Origin: JAADCS01 sp964473735
Lineage (GTDB): Bacteria > Hydrothermota > Hydrothermia > LBFQ01
Reading direction: 5' to 3'
NCBI GenBank assembly: GCA_964473735.1
Contig: CAYYQD010000068.1
Coordinates: 1 to 7,719 of the forward strand
DNA: 7,719 nt
Shown here: positions 1-6,249 of the stretch, piece after piece
Layout of the letters: every line of letters begins with the position of its first letter
How positions within the stretch are numbered: the stretch's first letter is position 1
The notes under the pieces: generated by a model
What the model was told of the DNA's origin: nothing
Databases searched by the model: none
What the model saw: only the letters and a program-made list of their open reading frames with translations
Program-made: the position numbers and the translations under genes

Positions 1-93
1 TTCAGCGGAGAGACCGAGGGGATAGACCTACCCGCTCCGGGAGTCTATTTCGTCAGAACGGCCCGGGGTGTGTATAGGGTCGTGGTAAGGTGA
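1..93 (+). CDS. C-terminal end of a probably secreted protein with a type IX-like sorting tail (partial)
   Basis: This is the last 30 codons of a plus-strand gene that begins outside the window, closed by TGA at 91-93. The visible peptide contains LPAPGVYFVRTARGVYRVVV. A Leu-Pro turn, a G-V-Y-F-V-R strand, a short turn and a final hydrophobic strand with basic residues match the C-terminal beta-sandwich sorting domains (Por/type A, or FlgD-Ig-like) at the ends of extracellular proteins in Bacteroidetes and several candidate phyla. That family match is from memory. The function of the rest of the protein cannot be seen. The tail suggests export to the surface or outside the cell. A hairpin follows five bases after the stop, which supports this as the true gene end. 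The gene converges on clpC. Confidence 0.72.
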   Translation, partial: FSGETEGIDLPAPGVYFVRTARGVYRVVVR

Positions 94-97
94 AACG

Positions 98-119
98 TAG
101 GGGGCCAAAAGGCCCCCTA
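98..119. terminator. Hairpin terminator between convergent genes, possibly bidirectional
   Basis: A perfect 9-bp GC-rich stem (98-106 with 111-119, TAGGGGGCC against GGCCCCCTA) closes an AAAA loop. A G-U pair could add one more step. On the plus strand it follows the stop at 91-93 by a few bases and is followed by a broken T-rich tract (TTCTTT), consistent with an intrinsic terminator for the partial gene. On the minus strand it lies about 65 bases after the clpC stop. The tract there is poor (GTTTC), so termination of clpC transcripts is less certain. Its place between two converging genes fits a shared terminator. Confidence 0.82.
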
Positions 120-183
120 TTCTTTGCTACCTATATTGAAGATACCGTAAAATCGTTATTTCCCTTGATCTTTCCTGCTCCCA

Positions 184-2703
184 TCAGAGGGCCGCTATCT
201 CCCTTCCCGTACGGAAGATGGGCTCTCCCTTCTCAGGGTCAAGATCAACCACTACGCTGTCCCCCTCCTTCACCTCCCCGGCTATGATAAGCTCCGACAG
301 AGGCTCCTCTATGTACTTCCTTATGACACGGCGGAGGGGACGGGCTCCGTACTCGGGGTTATACCCCTCCTCCACGATGAACTCCCGGAAGCGGTCGGTC
401 AGAGTCAGCTTTATATCCTTCTCCGCGAGGCGACCGCGCAGGTCCCTGAGCATTATCTCAACTATCTGGAGTAGGTCCTCCTTCTCAAGGGGCCTGAATA
501 TGATGATCTCGTCAAGGCGGTTTATGAACTCCGGAGGGAGGGTGCGCTTTATCTCGTTCATCAGCAGGTCCTTCATGGTACGGAAGTCAAACTCCGTCTC
601 CTTCCCATCCACGTCAAACCCCATACGGCGCGCCTCCCTTATCCTCCGGATCCCTATGTTGCTGGTCATTATGATGATGGTGTTCCGGAAGGATACCCTG
701 CGCCCCAGTCCGTCCGTGAGTATTCCGTCCTCAAGGACCTGAAGCAGGACGTTCAGGACCTCCGGGTGGGCCTTCTCTATCTCGTCTAAAAGGACGACGG
801 CGTAGGGCCTACGTTTGACGGCCTCCGTAAGCTGTCCCCCCTCCTCGTATCCGACGTACCCGGGCGGTGCTCCTATAAGCCGGGACACGCTGTGTCTCTC
901 CATGTACTCCGACATATCCACGCGGATCAGGGCCTTTTCGCTTCCGAACATGAACTCGGCCAGAGCCTTGGCCAGCTCCGTCTTCCCCACCCCCGTAGGT
1001 CCAAGAAAGAGGAAGGAGCCTATGGGACGGCGGGTATCCTTTATGCCGGACCTCGCCCTCCTTATGGCCTTCGCCAGAGCCTCTATCGCCTCGTCCTGAC
1101 CCACCACCCTCTTCCGGAGCTCCTCCTCAAGGTGCAGAAGCCTCCTGCTCTCGTCGTAGGTTATCTGGGAGACGGGTATGCCCGTCCAACGGGCCACCAC
1201 CTTCGCTACGTCCTCCTCCGTAACGACCGGTCTGTGCTCCTCCTCTATCTCCCGTATCTGACGGAGTAGGTCCTGTTCCCTCTGCTCCAGCTGTTCCCGG
1301 GCGTTTATACTCCTCCTTAAGGAGAACTCCTTAAGCCGCCGCACCTTGTTCAGCTCCTCCCTGAGGAGCTCCAGCTTTTGGGCGACCTCGGGGTCGTGCT
1401 CCCGGAGCTTCACGGCCGCACCGGCCTCGTCCATGAGGTCAATGGCCTTGTCGGGGAGGTTGCGATCCGTTATGTACCTGTCGGAGAGCTTTACGGCCGC
1501 CTCTATGGCCTCGTCCGTGTACCTCACCCTGTGAAAGTCCTCGTACCTCGGTTTCAGGTGACGAAGTATCTCTATGGCCTCCTCCACCGTCGGAGGCTCC
1601 ACGTAGACGGGCTGGAACCTCCTCTCAAGGGCGCCGTCGTGCTCTATGTTCTTCTTGTACTCGTCTACGGTCGTGGCACCTATTATCTGGATCTGCCCTC
1701 TCGCCAAGGCCGGCTTCAGGATGTTCGCCGCGTCCAGCGCCCCCTCCGCCGCTCCGGCCCCCACCAGCGTGTGGAGCTCGTCTATGAAGAGTATGACGTC
1801 TGGGGCGTTGGTCACCTCGTTGATTATGGCCTTTATCCTCTCCTCAAACTGGCCCCTGTACTTCGTGCCCGCCACTATACCGGCGAGGTCAAGGGCCACT
1901 ATCCTCTTACCCTTCAGAGCGTCCGGCACCTCCCCCTTCACTATCCTCTGGGCGAGTCCTTCAACTATGGCCGTCTTCCCCACACCCGGCTCACCTAAGA
2001 GAACGGGGTTATTCTTCTTTCTCCGGGAGAGGATGTGTATCACCCTCTCTATCTCCCTCTCTCTACCCACCACGGGGTCAAGCTTGCCCTCCCGTGCGAG
2101 TTTGGTCAGGTCTACGGAAAACTGATCCAGAGTACGGGTGTTGCTCTTCTGGGGACGGCGGGGTAGCTTACGGCGCGTCGGCCCCTCGTCAAGGGTAAAT
2201 CGGTTGGGTATGTCAAACCCCGAGTACGGGGAGATGTTGTCGTCGTGTTTCCCTAAGTCCCTCAATCGTATTATCTCCTGACGTACCCAATCCGCCGTTA
2301 TCCCGAAGCGGTTTCGGAGCACCTGTGATGGGTACGAGTTCCTCTCCTCAACGATTCCCAGCAGTATGTGTTCCGTTCCCACCAGGTTGCTTCCGAGCTT
2401 CCGCGCCTCGTCCACGGCTATGTTCAGCACCCTCTTCGCCGTCGCCGATAGCGGTATCTCCTGAGGGTAAGTGCGACGTTTCGGCCCCCGGGTGAGCCCC
2501 CGCGCTATCTCGTCGCGCAGGTCCTCAAGGTCTACGCCGAAGTTGGTAAGTATGGTGGAGGCCATGCAGTCCTTGAGGCGGGTTATGGCTAACAGGAAGT
2601 GTTCGGCACTCATGTAGTCGTGGTTGAAGCCCATGGCCTCCTGGCGGGCTATCATTAGGAGGCGCCTCGCCTTATCCGTGAAGCTCGGACTGCCCATGAA
2701 CAT
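184..2703 (-). CDS. clpC: ATP-dependent Clp protease ATP-binding subunit ClpC
   Basis: ClpC is a class I Clp/Hsp100 AAA+ unfoldase that forms hexamers, unfolds cytoplasmic substrates and feeds them to the ClpP peptidase. Visible parts in order: paired Clp N-terminal repeats (about residues 7-150); AAA+ domain 1 with Walker A GEPGVGKT (237-244), Walker B ILFIDE (304-309) and arginine fingers RR (361-362); a short coiled-coil middle domain (about 435-490) of the ClpC rather than ClpB size; AAA+ domain 2 with Walker A GPTGVGKT (568-575), Walker B VVLLDE (636-641) and sensor-2 GARPLRR (786-792). The ClpP-docking loop reads MGF (694-696), close to the usual [LIV]GF, so ClpP partnership is expected. 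At 839 residues the length is normal, and I see no frameshift. Either of two ATGs could be the start: 2701-2703, or 2695-2697, which is better spaced from an AAGGA. The gene begins 3 bases after the stop of the upstream TPR gene, so the two are co-transcribed. No adaptor gene or CtsR-type operator is visible. Confidence 0.97.
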   Translation of the reverse strand: MFMGSPSFTDKARRLLMIARQEAMGFNHDYMSAEHFLLAITRLKDCMASTILTNFGVDLEDLRDEIARGLTRGPKRRTYPQEIPLSATAKRVLNIAVDEARKLGSNLVGTEHILLGIVEERNSYPSQVLRNRFGITADWVRQEIIRLRDLGKHDDNISPYSGFDIPNRFTLDEGPTRRKLPRRPQKSNTRTLDQFSVDLTKLAREGKLDPVVGREREIERVIHILSRRKKNNPVLLGEPGVGKTAIVEGLAQRIVKGEVPDALKGKRIVALDLAGIVAGTKYRGQFEERIKAIINEVTNAPDVILFIDELHTLVGAGAAEGALDAANILKPALARGQIQIIGATTVDEYKKNIEHDGALERRFQPVYVEPPTVEEAIEILRHLKPRYEDFHRVRYTDEAIEAAVKLSDRYITDRNLPDKAIDLMDEAGAAVKLREHDPEVAQKLELLREELNKVRRLKEFSLRRSINAREQLEQREQDLLRQIREIEEEHRPVVTEEDVAKVVARWTGIPVSQITYDESRRLLHLEEELRKRVVGQDEAIEALAKAIRRARSGIKDTRRPIGSFLFLGPTGVGKTELAKALAEFMFGSEKALIRVDMSEYMERHSVSRLIGAPPGYVGYEEGGQLTEAVKRRPYAVVLLDEIEKAHPEVLNVLLQVLEDGILTDGLGRRVSFRNTIIIMTSNIGIRRIREARRMGFDVDGKETEFDFRTMKDLLMNEIKRTLPPEFINRLDEIIIFRPLEKEDLLQIVEIMLRDLRGRLAEKDIKLTLTDRFREFIVEEGYNPEYGARPLRRVIRKYIEEPLSELIIAGEVKEGDSVVVDLDPEKGEPIFRTGREIAAL

Positions 2704-2707
2704 CCTT
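2703..2707 (-). promoter_or_regulatory. Shine-Dalgarno-like AAGGA that favours the second ATG of clpC
   Basis: On the minus strand the upstream TPR gene ends GTA CGA TAA, followed by AGG ATG TTC ATG. The AAGGA touches the first ATG (2701-2703), leaving no room for it to act there, but lies 5 bases before the second ATG (2695-2697), a normal spacing. A further GAGG lies 11 bases before the first ATG, so that start is not excluded. The two choices differ by two residues and do not affect function. Confidence 0.5.
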
Positions 2708-3315
2708 TATCGTACCTCACTTAAAAGCTTCACCTTCCTTAAAAGCGCTTGGGCGTCTTCCCTGTAAGGGGAGTCGTAATTACGGGCTATCTCCTCTAAG
2801 AGCTTGCGGGCCTCTTCGTACTTTCCCTCGGAGAACAGGACGCTTGCCCTCCTGATACGGAAGTAGTCCCTGAAGGTCCCGTAATCGGTCAGGCCCTCCC
2901 CTCCTTTCAGGAGGTTCAGACCCTGCTCCACGTTCCCGGCGCTCAACTTAAAGGATGCCGCGTAGGAATGGTAGGCGCTCTTTATTATAGGGTTTTTGCT
3001 CCCCTTTAAAAACTTTACGTAGTCGGATGCAGACCTCTCCTTACCCTGAAAGAGGTCGGCTAACATAAGGTCAAGGGCCGCCATCCTTCCCCAGAGGGTA
3101 TTGGGGGAAGTGGTAACCAACCTCCTCAGTAAGTTCAGGGCTCCGGGATCTCCCATCATGGCACGGATGTAGAGGACCTGAACGTCCTCCGACTTCCTCC
3201 TGTTCTGGTTCAGGTAATATATCCCGGCGCCCACGACAATGACGAGGGCAACGATACCCAAGATGACGTTATCCCTGTTTTCCTTCACGTAGGCCCAAAT
3301 CTTTTGAGCATCCAT
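2707..3315 (-). CDS. Membrane-anchored TPR protein, YfgM/TPR_21-like
   Basis: This 202-residue protein has a short basic/aromatic N-terminus, one hydrophobic helix at about residues 17-35 (NVILGIVALVIVVGAGIYYL), and a helical solenoid. The layout, with a W-x(n)-ENR-type segment just before the helix, resembles the TPR_21/YfgM family of single-pass inner-membrane proteins, which in E. coli associate with SecYEG and periplasmic chaperones. The clearest TPR-like helical pair is at about 147-180, containing FSEGKYEEARKLLEEIARNY. The soluble part probably faces the periplasm, but charges flank both sides of the helix, so topology is not settled. It lies 28 bases after the RNase H-like gene and 3 bases before clpC. 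A TATAAT sits 9 bases upstream of the ATG, so it may head its own transcript with clpC. Function in this organism is unknown; protein interaction or assembly is the family-level expectation. Confidence 0.8.
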   Translation of the reverse strand: MDAQKIWAYVKENRDNVILGIVALVIVVGAGIYYLNQNRRKSEDVQVLYIRAMMGDPGALNLLRRLVTTSPNTLWGRMAALDLMLADLFQGKERSASDYVKFLKGSKNPIIKSAYHSYAASFKLSAGNVEQGLNLLKGGEGLTDYGTFRDYFRIRRASVLFSEGKYEEARKLLEEIARNYDSPYREDAQALLRKVKLLSEVR

Positions 3316-3324
3316 AGAGACAGT

Positions 3325-3330
3325 ATTATA
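3325..3330 (-). promoter_or_regulatory. Putative -10 element (TATAAT) of the TPR-clpC transcript, inside a palindrome
   Basis: A perfect TATAAT reads on the minus strand, 9 bases before the ATG at 3313-3315. A start site 6-7 bases downstream would give an mRNA beginning 2-3 bases before the ATG. No Shine-Dalgarno sequence precedes the ATG. A weak -35 candidate (TTGGTG, 3350-3355) lies 19 bases upstream, inside the end of the preceding gene. The hexamer is centred in a perfect inverted repeat CAGTAT-A-ATACTG (3321-3333), which could be an operator or chance. One other exact TATAAT occurs inside the coding part of this same gene (2984-2989), so the hexamer alone is not proof. Confidence 0.55.
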
Positions 3331-3343
3331 CTGCCGAAAGGCC

Positions 3344-4075
3344 TCAACGCACCAACCACGTCAGGCCTCTGCGCAAGAGCCTGCCGATCAACACCGGGGT
3401 GTGGGGGTCGGCCGGGTACCCGCTCGCCCTGGGTATTTTCCCGATTAGGCCCACCTGACGGTTGACGGCCATCATATGCACCTCCCGGAAGTACTTGGCG
3501 AAGAGCGAGGCCAGAGCCACCTCTTTGAACCTCCTATCGGCGCCCCTGACGAACCGTATCTCCCTTCCCTCACGGAAGTACCGTATCTCCCCTTCTCTCT
3601 CCTCCCTCCTCCACCCTTTCAGGAACCTCTCGTAGTGCCTGACCCCTCCGGCGAGGCCGCTCACCACACGGTTGCAGGGCAACCTTTCCGCTATCGTGAC
3701 TAAGGCGTGGGCGTCCTTCAGAAAACGGTGGGTACGCAGGGTGTGGGCGGGTATCTCAACGGCTATGATACGCTTCACCTCAAAGGGGAGGTCTAAGGGC
3801 TCCCCTCCGAACATGGGTAGGGTCAGGCCGTCGTACATGTGGTAGGACCTTCCGAATAACCTCTCCCAGAGTACAGGAACGGAGGGGTCGTACAGACCCA
3901 AGTCCATCAGGGCCCGGAGTACGGTGCTCTCGGCCCGGGCGTACGTGCGAACGCTCCTGCGGAACACCTCCTTACTCTCTTTAACTTCGGATAGGTCCCC
4001 ATCAACGGCAACTCCGACCACGAAGAGGGAGCCCACTCTGGGACCTAAGCCGGCTTCATCTATGCCGCATCTCAT
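3344..4075 (-). CDS. RNase HII/HIII-family protein, possibly with an altered active site
   Basis: RNase HII-type enzymes cut the RNA strand of RNA-DNA hybrids and remove misincorporated ribonucleotides, using four acidic residues that bind metal. This 243-residue protein opens with GIDEAGLGP (4-12), the family signature carrying the first two acids (D6, E7). Near the C-terminus it has VALASLFAKYFREV (186-199) followed by SGYPADPHT, matching the conserved ASxxAK-x(3)-[DE] segment and the GYPxDP region; E198 is the likely fourth acid. The region where the third Asp is expected, NRVVSGLAGGVRHY (135-148), has no acid; S139 seems to take its place. There is no N-terminal TBP-like domain of classic RNase HIII, so it resembles the compact, divergent family members of some candidate phyla and Planctomycetes. 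Its ATG overlaps the upstream stop (ATGA), with no Shine-Dalgarno, implying translational coupling. Whether it is catalytically active is uncertain. Confidence 0.8.
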   Translation of the reverse strand: MRCGIDEAGLGPRVGSLFVVGVAVDGDLSEVKESKEVFRRSVRTYARAESTVLRALMDLGLYDPSVPVLWERLFGRSYHMYDGLTLPMFGGEPLDLPFEVKRIIAVEIPAHTLRTHRFLKDAHALVTIAERLPCNRVVSGLAGGVRHYERFLKGWRREEREGEIRYFREGREIRFVRGADRRFKEVALASLFAKYFREVHMMAVNRQVGLIGKIPRASGYPADPHTPVLIGRLLRRGLTWLVR

Positions 4076-4965
4076 AGGAAGTCATCTATCTTCGGACGGA
4101 CGTGCTCCCTTACCCCTCTCTCAAACCCCTCCATCACCTGCCTCCACTCCGCCCGGTTTATCACCTTGGCCTCCGCCCATGAGCCGTATATCTGCCCTGC
4201 GTGGAATGCCATACCCACCCCTAAGGAGGCTAAGGCCGGAATCTCACGGTGCTCCTTGAAGTGATAGTATCCGGCCAGGGCGTAGAAGGCACCTACGAAG
4301 AGGAAGCCCATGTAGGCCGTCCCCCTGTCCCCCACGTACAACCTTCCCAGTCCGGGTACTACGGAGAGAAGGGCGGCCTTAAGGGGGGACTTCAGAGCCG
4401 GGGGCTGAAGGTAAGACTCAAGGGGGGTGCCGGCCAGTACTCTCTTCGCCCCTACCCAGTCCCCCTTACCCAGCTTCATCCACGCTATGAGCACCCTCCT
4501 CTGTAGGGAACGACGGGGCATCTGGGAGAGCTCCGAGTAGAAGGCTACCGTGTCCCCTAAGTAGAGGTATAGGGTGGCCAGCTCGTAGTGGGCCCAGGTC
4601 TGCCCCCTCCTCCCCTCGTTTATATGGGCTTTCAGGACCCGCTCGGACGACCCGTACATCCCCGCCAGCTTGTAGCTGTATCCGACCATAAAGTGGGCGT
4701 AGTCCGTACTGTCGCTGTTGGGGAAGAGTGTAACGAACCGCAGGTACTCTACGGCCGCTTCCCGGTACTTTCCTTCCCTGAAGAGGTCTTCGGCAAAGGA
4801 CAGGACGTCCTTGGGACGGACCACCCTCCCCTCCCTCTCCATCTCCTTGAGTATCCTCTCCAGCTCCTCCGGTGGCACCTGATCGCAGGTACACGGTTCA
4901 ACCGTATCCGCCCCGGCCATAGCGCGGGTGGTATCGCCCGCAGAGAGTACTAAGAACAGGAACAT
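4072..4965 (-). CDS. Exported TPR protein with C-terminal membrane helices
   Basis: This 297-residue protein begins with a hydrophobic stretch (MFLFLVLSAG) followed by TTRAMAGAD, a plausible but short signal peptide without the usual N-terminal positive charge. TPR-like helical repeats cover about residues 52-83 (FREGKYREAAVEYLRFVTLF) and 86-118, with further helices to about 180. The segment KSPLKAALLSVVPGLGRLY (192-210) and the following VGDRGTAYMG lead into hydrophobic helices at about 215-236 and 243-262. Such an SPxxAxxLSxxPGxGxxYxGxxxxG segment before membrane helices is known from many poorly described envelope proteins and is vaguely TM2/DUF5683-like. It starts 5 bases after the glycosyltransferase stop with no Shine-Dalgarno (CCTCC precedes the ATG) and overlaps the next gene by ATGA. 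There is no usable in-frame start further upstream before a stop codon. Molecular function is unknown; an envelope or scaffolding role is inferred. Confidence 0.8.
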   Translation of the reverse strand: MFLFLVLSAGDTTRAMAGADTVEPCTCDQVPPEELERILKEMEREGRVVRPKDVLSFAEDLFREGKYREAAVEYLRFVTLFPNSDSTDYAHFMVGYSYKLAGMYGSSERVLKAHINEGRRGQTWAHYELATLYLYLGDTVAFYSELSQMPRRSLQRRVLIAWMKLGKGDWVGAKRVLAGTPLESYLQPPALKSPLKAALLSVVPGLGRLYVGDRGTAYMGFLFVGAFYALAGYYHFKEHREIPALASLGVGMAFHAGQIYGSWAEAKVINRAEWRQVMEGFERGVREHVRPKIDDFL

Positions 4966-4970
4966 GGAGG

Positions 4971-6161
4971 CTATTTTACCGCAGAAAGGCTGTCCTTAAC
5001 TACGGCCACTATCTTACCGAGGGTGCCGGGCATGGCCGACTCCACCCTCTCCCATACGGGGAGCCTCGGCGAGGGGTTGGTGTCGTTGGCGAACTCCTTG
5101 AAGGCCTCGTCTATGCACTCCGAGAAGAGCTCTATGTAGCGCAGCTCCCTGTGGATGTTGAACTCAAGGCCGTTGAGCATGGCCACGGCTTCGTAGGTCT
5201 CAACGTAGTCCTTGGCGGTGGTTATGTAGGTTTGCTTTATGGTGCGCTCTATACCGCTGGAGAAGATTACCCCCCTTGAGGAGAGCTCCACTAAGAAGGT
5301 CTTGAAGATGTCCGTCACCATGCGTCTCAGGTCGTCCCCCGGGCGGTGCTTGTGGTCGTACCTGTGGGCTATCTGGACCTGAACCATGTCCCCTATGCGC
5401 ATGGTACGGTAGGCCTCGGCCAGAATGCTAACCTCCATGCCCCAGTCCGAGGGGATCCTTAGCTTCTGGAACACGTCCACGTACCCGGCCATCTCGCCGG
5501 AGAGAGGGTACCGGAAGTCCCCCATGTACTCAAGGAAGGGGTCGTACCCGAATATGATCTTCAGGGCCCTTATTATGGGGAAGTAAAAGAGACGCACCAC
5601 CCTCCCGTACAGCCTCTTCCCGTACCGGGCGTAGAACCCCTTGGCAAAACGGTAGTTCAATCGGGCTATGGGATAGGCCAGAAGTAAAGGCATCTCCGCC
5701 GTGTAGGTCTTTATGTCCGCGTCGTGCAGCACCAGTATGTCCGTCTCCCCCTCCCCTACAACGTACCCGATACCCGCCCAAACGGCCGTTCCCTTTCCCC
5801 TCCTCCCTAAGGAGAACTCCCGTCCTATGGCCTGACGGATCTCCCGTAGGTGGGGGTTGTCGTTCCAGATAACGATCCCTTTCCCCCGGAGTATGTCCCG
5901 GACGATGCGCAGAGCCGTTCTAAACTCCTCGTATGTAGCACGGTCAAGGACTATATACACGCGGTGTATTCCCTCCGTACTGGCCAGGGTTCCGAGGATA
6001 TACACCATCTCCTCCGTTGAGAAGTCCGAGTAGAGGGCCGGTATAAGTACCCCGACCCTCTTTCCGGTCTGCTCTATCTCCGAAGATAGGACGTCGGCGT
6101 GGCGTTTCCCGGGCCGCAGGTAGGGGACGGTGGGCACCAGATTCTGATGAAGGTCCGCCAT
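4971..6161 (-). CDS. gpgS: Glucosyl-3-phosphoglycerate synthase-like glycosyltransferase (GpgS-like)
   Basis: GpgS transfers glucose from a nucleotide sugar to 3-phosphoglycerate, the first step to the compatible solute glucosylglycerate. From the ATG at 6159-6161 the protein has 396 residues. A GT-A nucleotide-sugar fold is indicated by VGVLIPALYSDFS (36-48) and the metal/sugar-nucleotide motif LVLHDADI (143-150, DAD at 147-149). Downstream blocks that I recall from GpgS-annotated proteins are YPIARLNYRFAKGFYARY (163-180), PFLEYMGDFRYPLSGEMAG (208-226), RIPSDWGMEV (235-244) and HRYDHKH (266-272). The reading frame stays open upstream to an ATG at 6282-6284, but that version overlaps the divergent thiE gene and adds 41 unlikely residues. 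The later ATG has a -10-like TACAAT 8 bases upstream and is preferred. No phosphatase partner (GpgP) is in the window. The first gene of the minus-strand cluster, it may respond to salt or heat stress, but no operator is visible. A related GT family with another acceptor is possible. Confidence 0.8.
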   Translation of the reverse strand: MADLHQNLVPTVPYLRPGKRHADVLSSEIEQTGKRVGVLIPALYSDFSTEEMVYILGTLASTEGIHRVYIVLDRATYEEFRTALRIVRDILRGKGIVIWNDNPHLREIRQAIGREFSLGRRGKGTAVWAGIGYVVGEGETDILVLHDADIKTYTAEMPLLLAYPIARLNYRFAKGFYARYGKRLYGRVVRLFYFPIIRALKIIFGYDPFLEYMGDFRYPLSGEMAGYVDVFQKLRIPSDWGMEVSILAEAYRTMRIGDMVQVQIAHRYDHKHRPGDDLRRMVTDIFKTFLVELSSRGVIFSSGIERTIKQTYITTAKDYVETYEAVAMLNGLEFNIHRELRYIELFSECIDEAFKEFANDTNPSPRLPVWERVESAMPGTLGKIVAVVKDSLSAVK

Positions 6162-6169
6162 ACGAAAAA

Positions 6170-6175
6170 ATTGTA
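6170..6175 (-). promoter_or_regulatory. Putative -10 element (TACAAT) of the glycosyltransferase operon
   Basis: On the minus strand TACAAT is followed by 8 bases, mostly T, and then the ATG at 6159-6161. A start site 6-7 bases downstream would leave one or two leader bases at most. There is no Shine-Dalgarno sequence. No good -35 box is seen at 16-19 bases; a TTGCAC lies too close (9 bases). It sits in the 88-base divergent gap (6162-6249) that also serves thiE. Confidence 0.45.
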
Positions 6176-6232
6176 AAGGTGAAGGTGCAACATCTCTCCT
6201 GAATCGGGAGGAAAAGTTATGGCCGGCGGTTG

Positions 6233-6238
6233 TATAAT
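6233..6238 (+). promoter_or_regulatory. Putative -10 element (TATAAT) of the thiE-lipoprotein operon
   Basis: A perfect TATAAT, preceded directly by TTG, lies 11 bases before the thiE ATG (6250-6252). The expected start site is about 4-5 bases before the ATG, too short a leader for a ribosome-binding site, and none is present. There is no room for a THI-box (TPP) riboswitch between this promoter and thiE. No clear -35 hexamer is visible. Confidence 0.55.
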
Positions 6239-6249
6239 CCTTTCTCTGA

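Noticed and set aside
131..184. 17-codon minus-strand ORF overlapping the clpC stop (TGATG), MGAGKIKGNNDFTVSSI
   Set aside because: It is coupled to the clpC stop and ends before the terminator hairpin, but it is very short with no known similarity. There is no evidence beyond position, so it is not called.
218..2125. Several long plus-strand open frames (94-206 residues) opposite clpC, for example 1378-1998
   Set aside because: They are antisense to a clear ClpC reading frame, have low-complexity Arg/Ser/Leu-rich translations caused by the codon bias of clpC, and show no recognisable motifs.
4466..4894. 142-residue frame in a second reading frame on the same strand within the TPR gene
   Set aside because: It is Gly/Arg/Pro-rich, as expected of a frame-shifted reading of the real gene; the TPR and membrane pattern is only in the chosen frame.
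6162..6249. Possible TPP riboswitch upstream of thiE
   Set aside because: The gap is only 88 bases, the -10 element lies just before the ATG, and no CTGAGA-type THI-box core arrangement precedes thiE on the plus strand.
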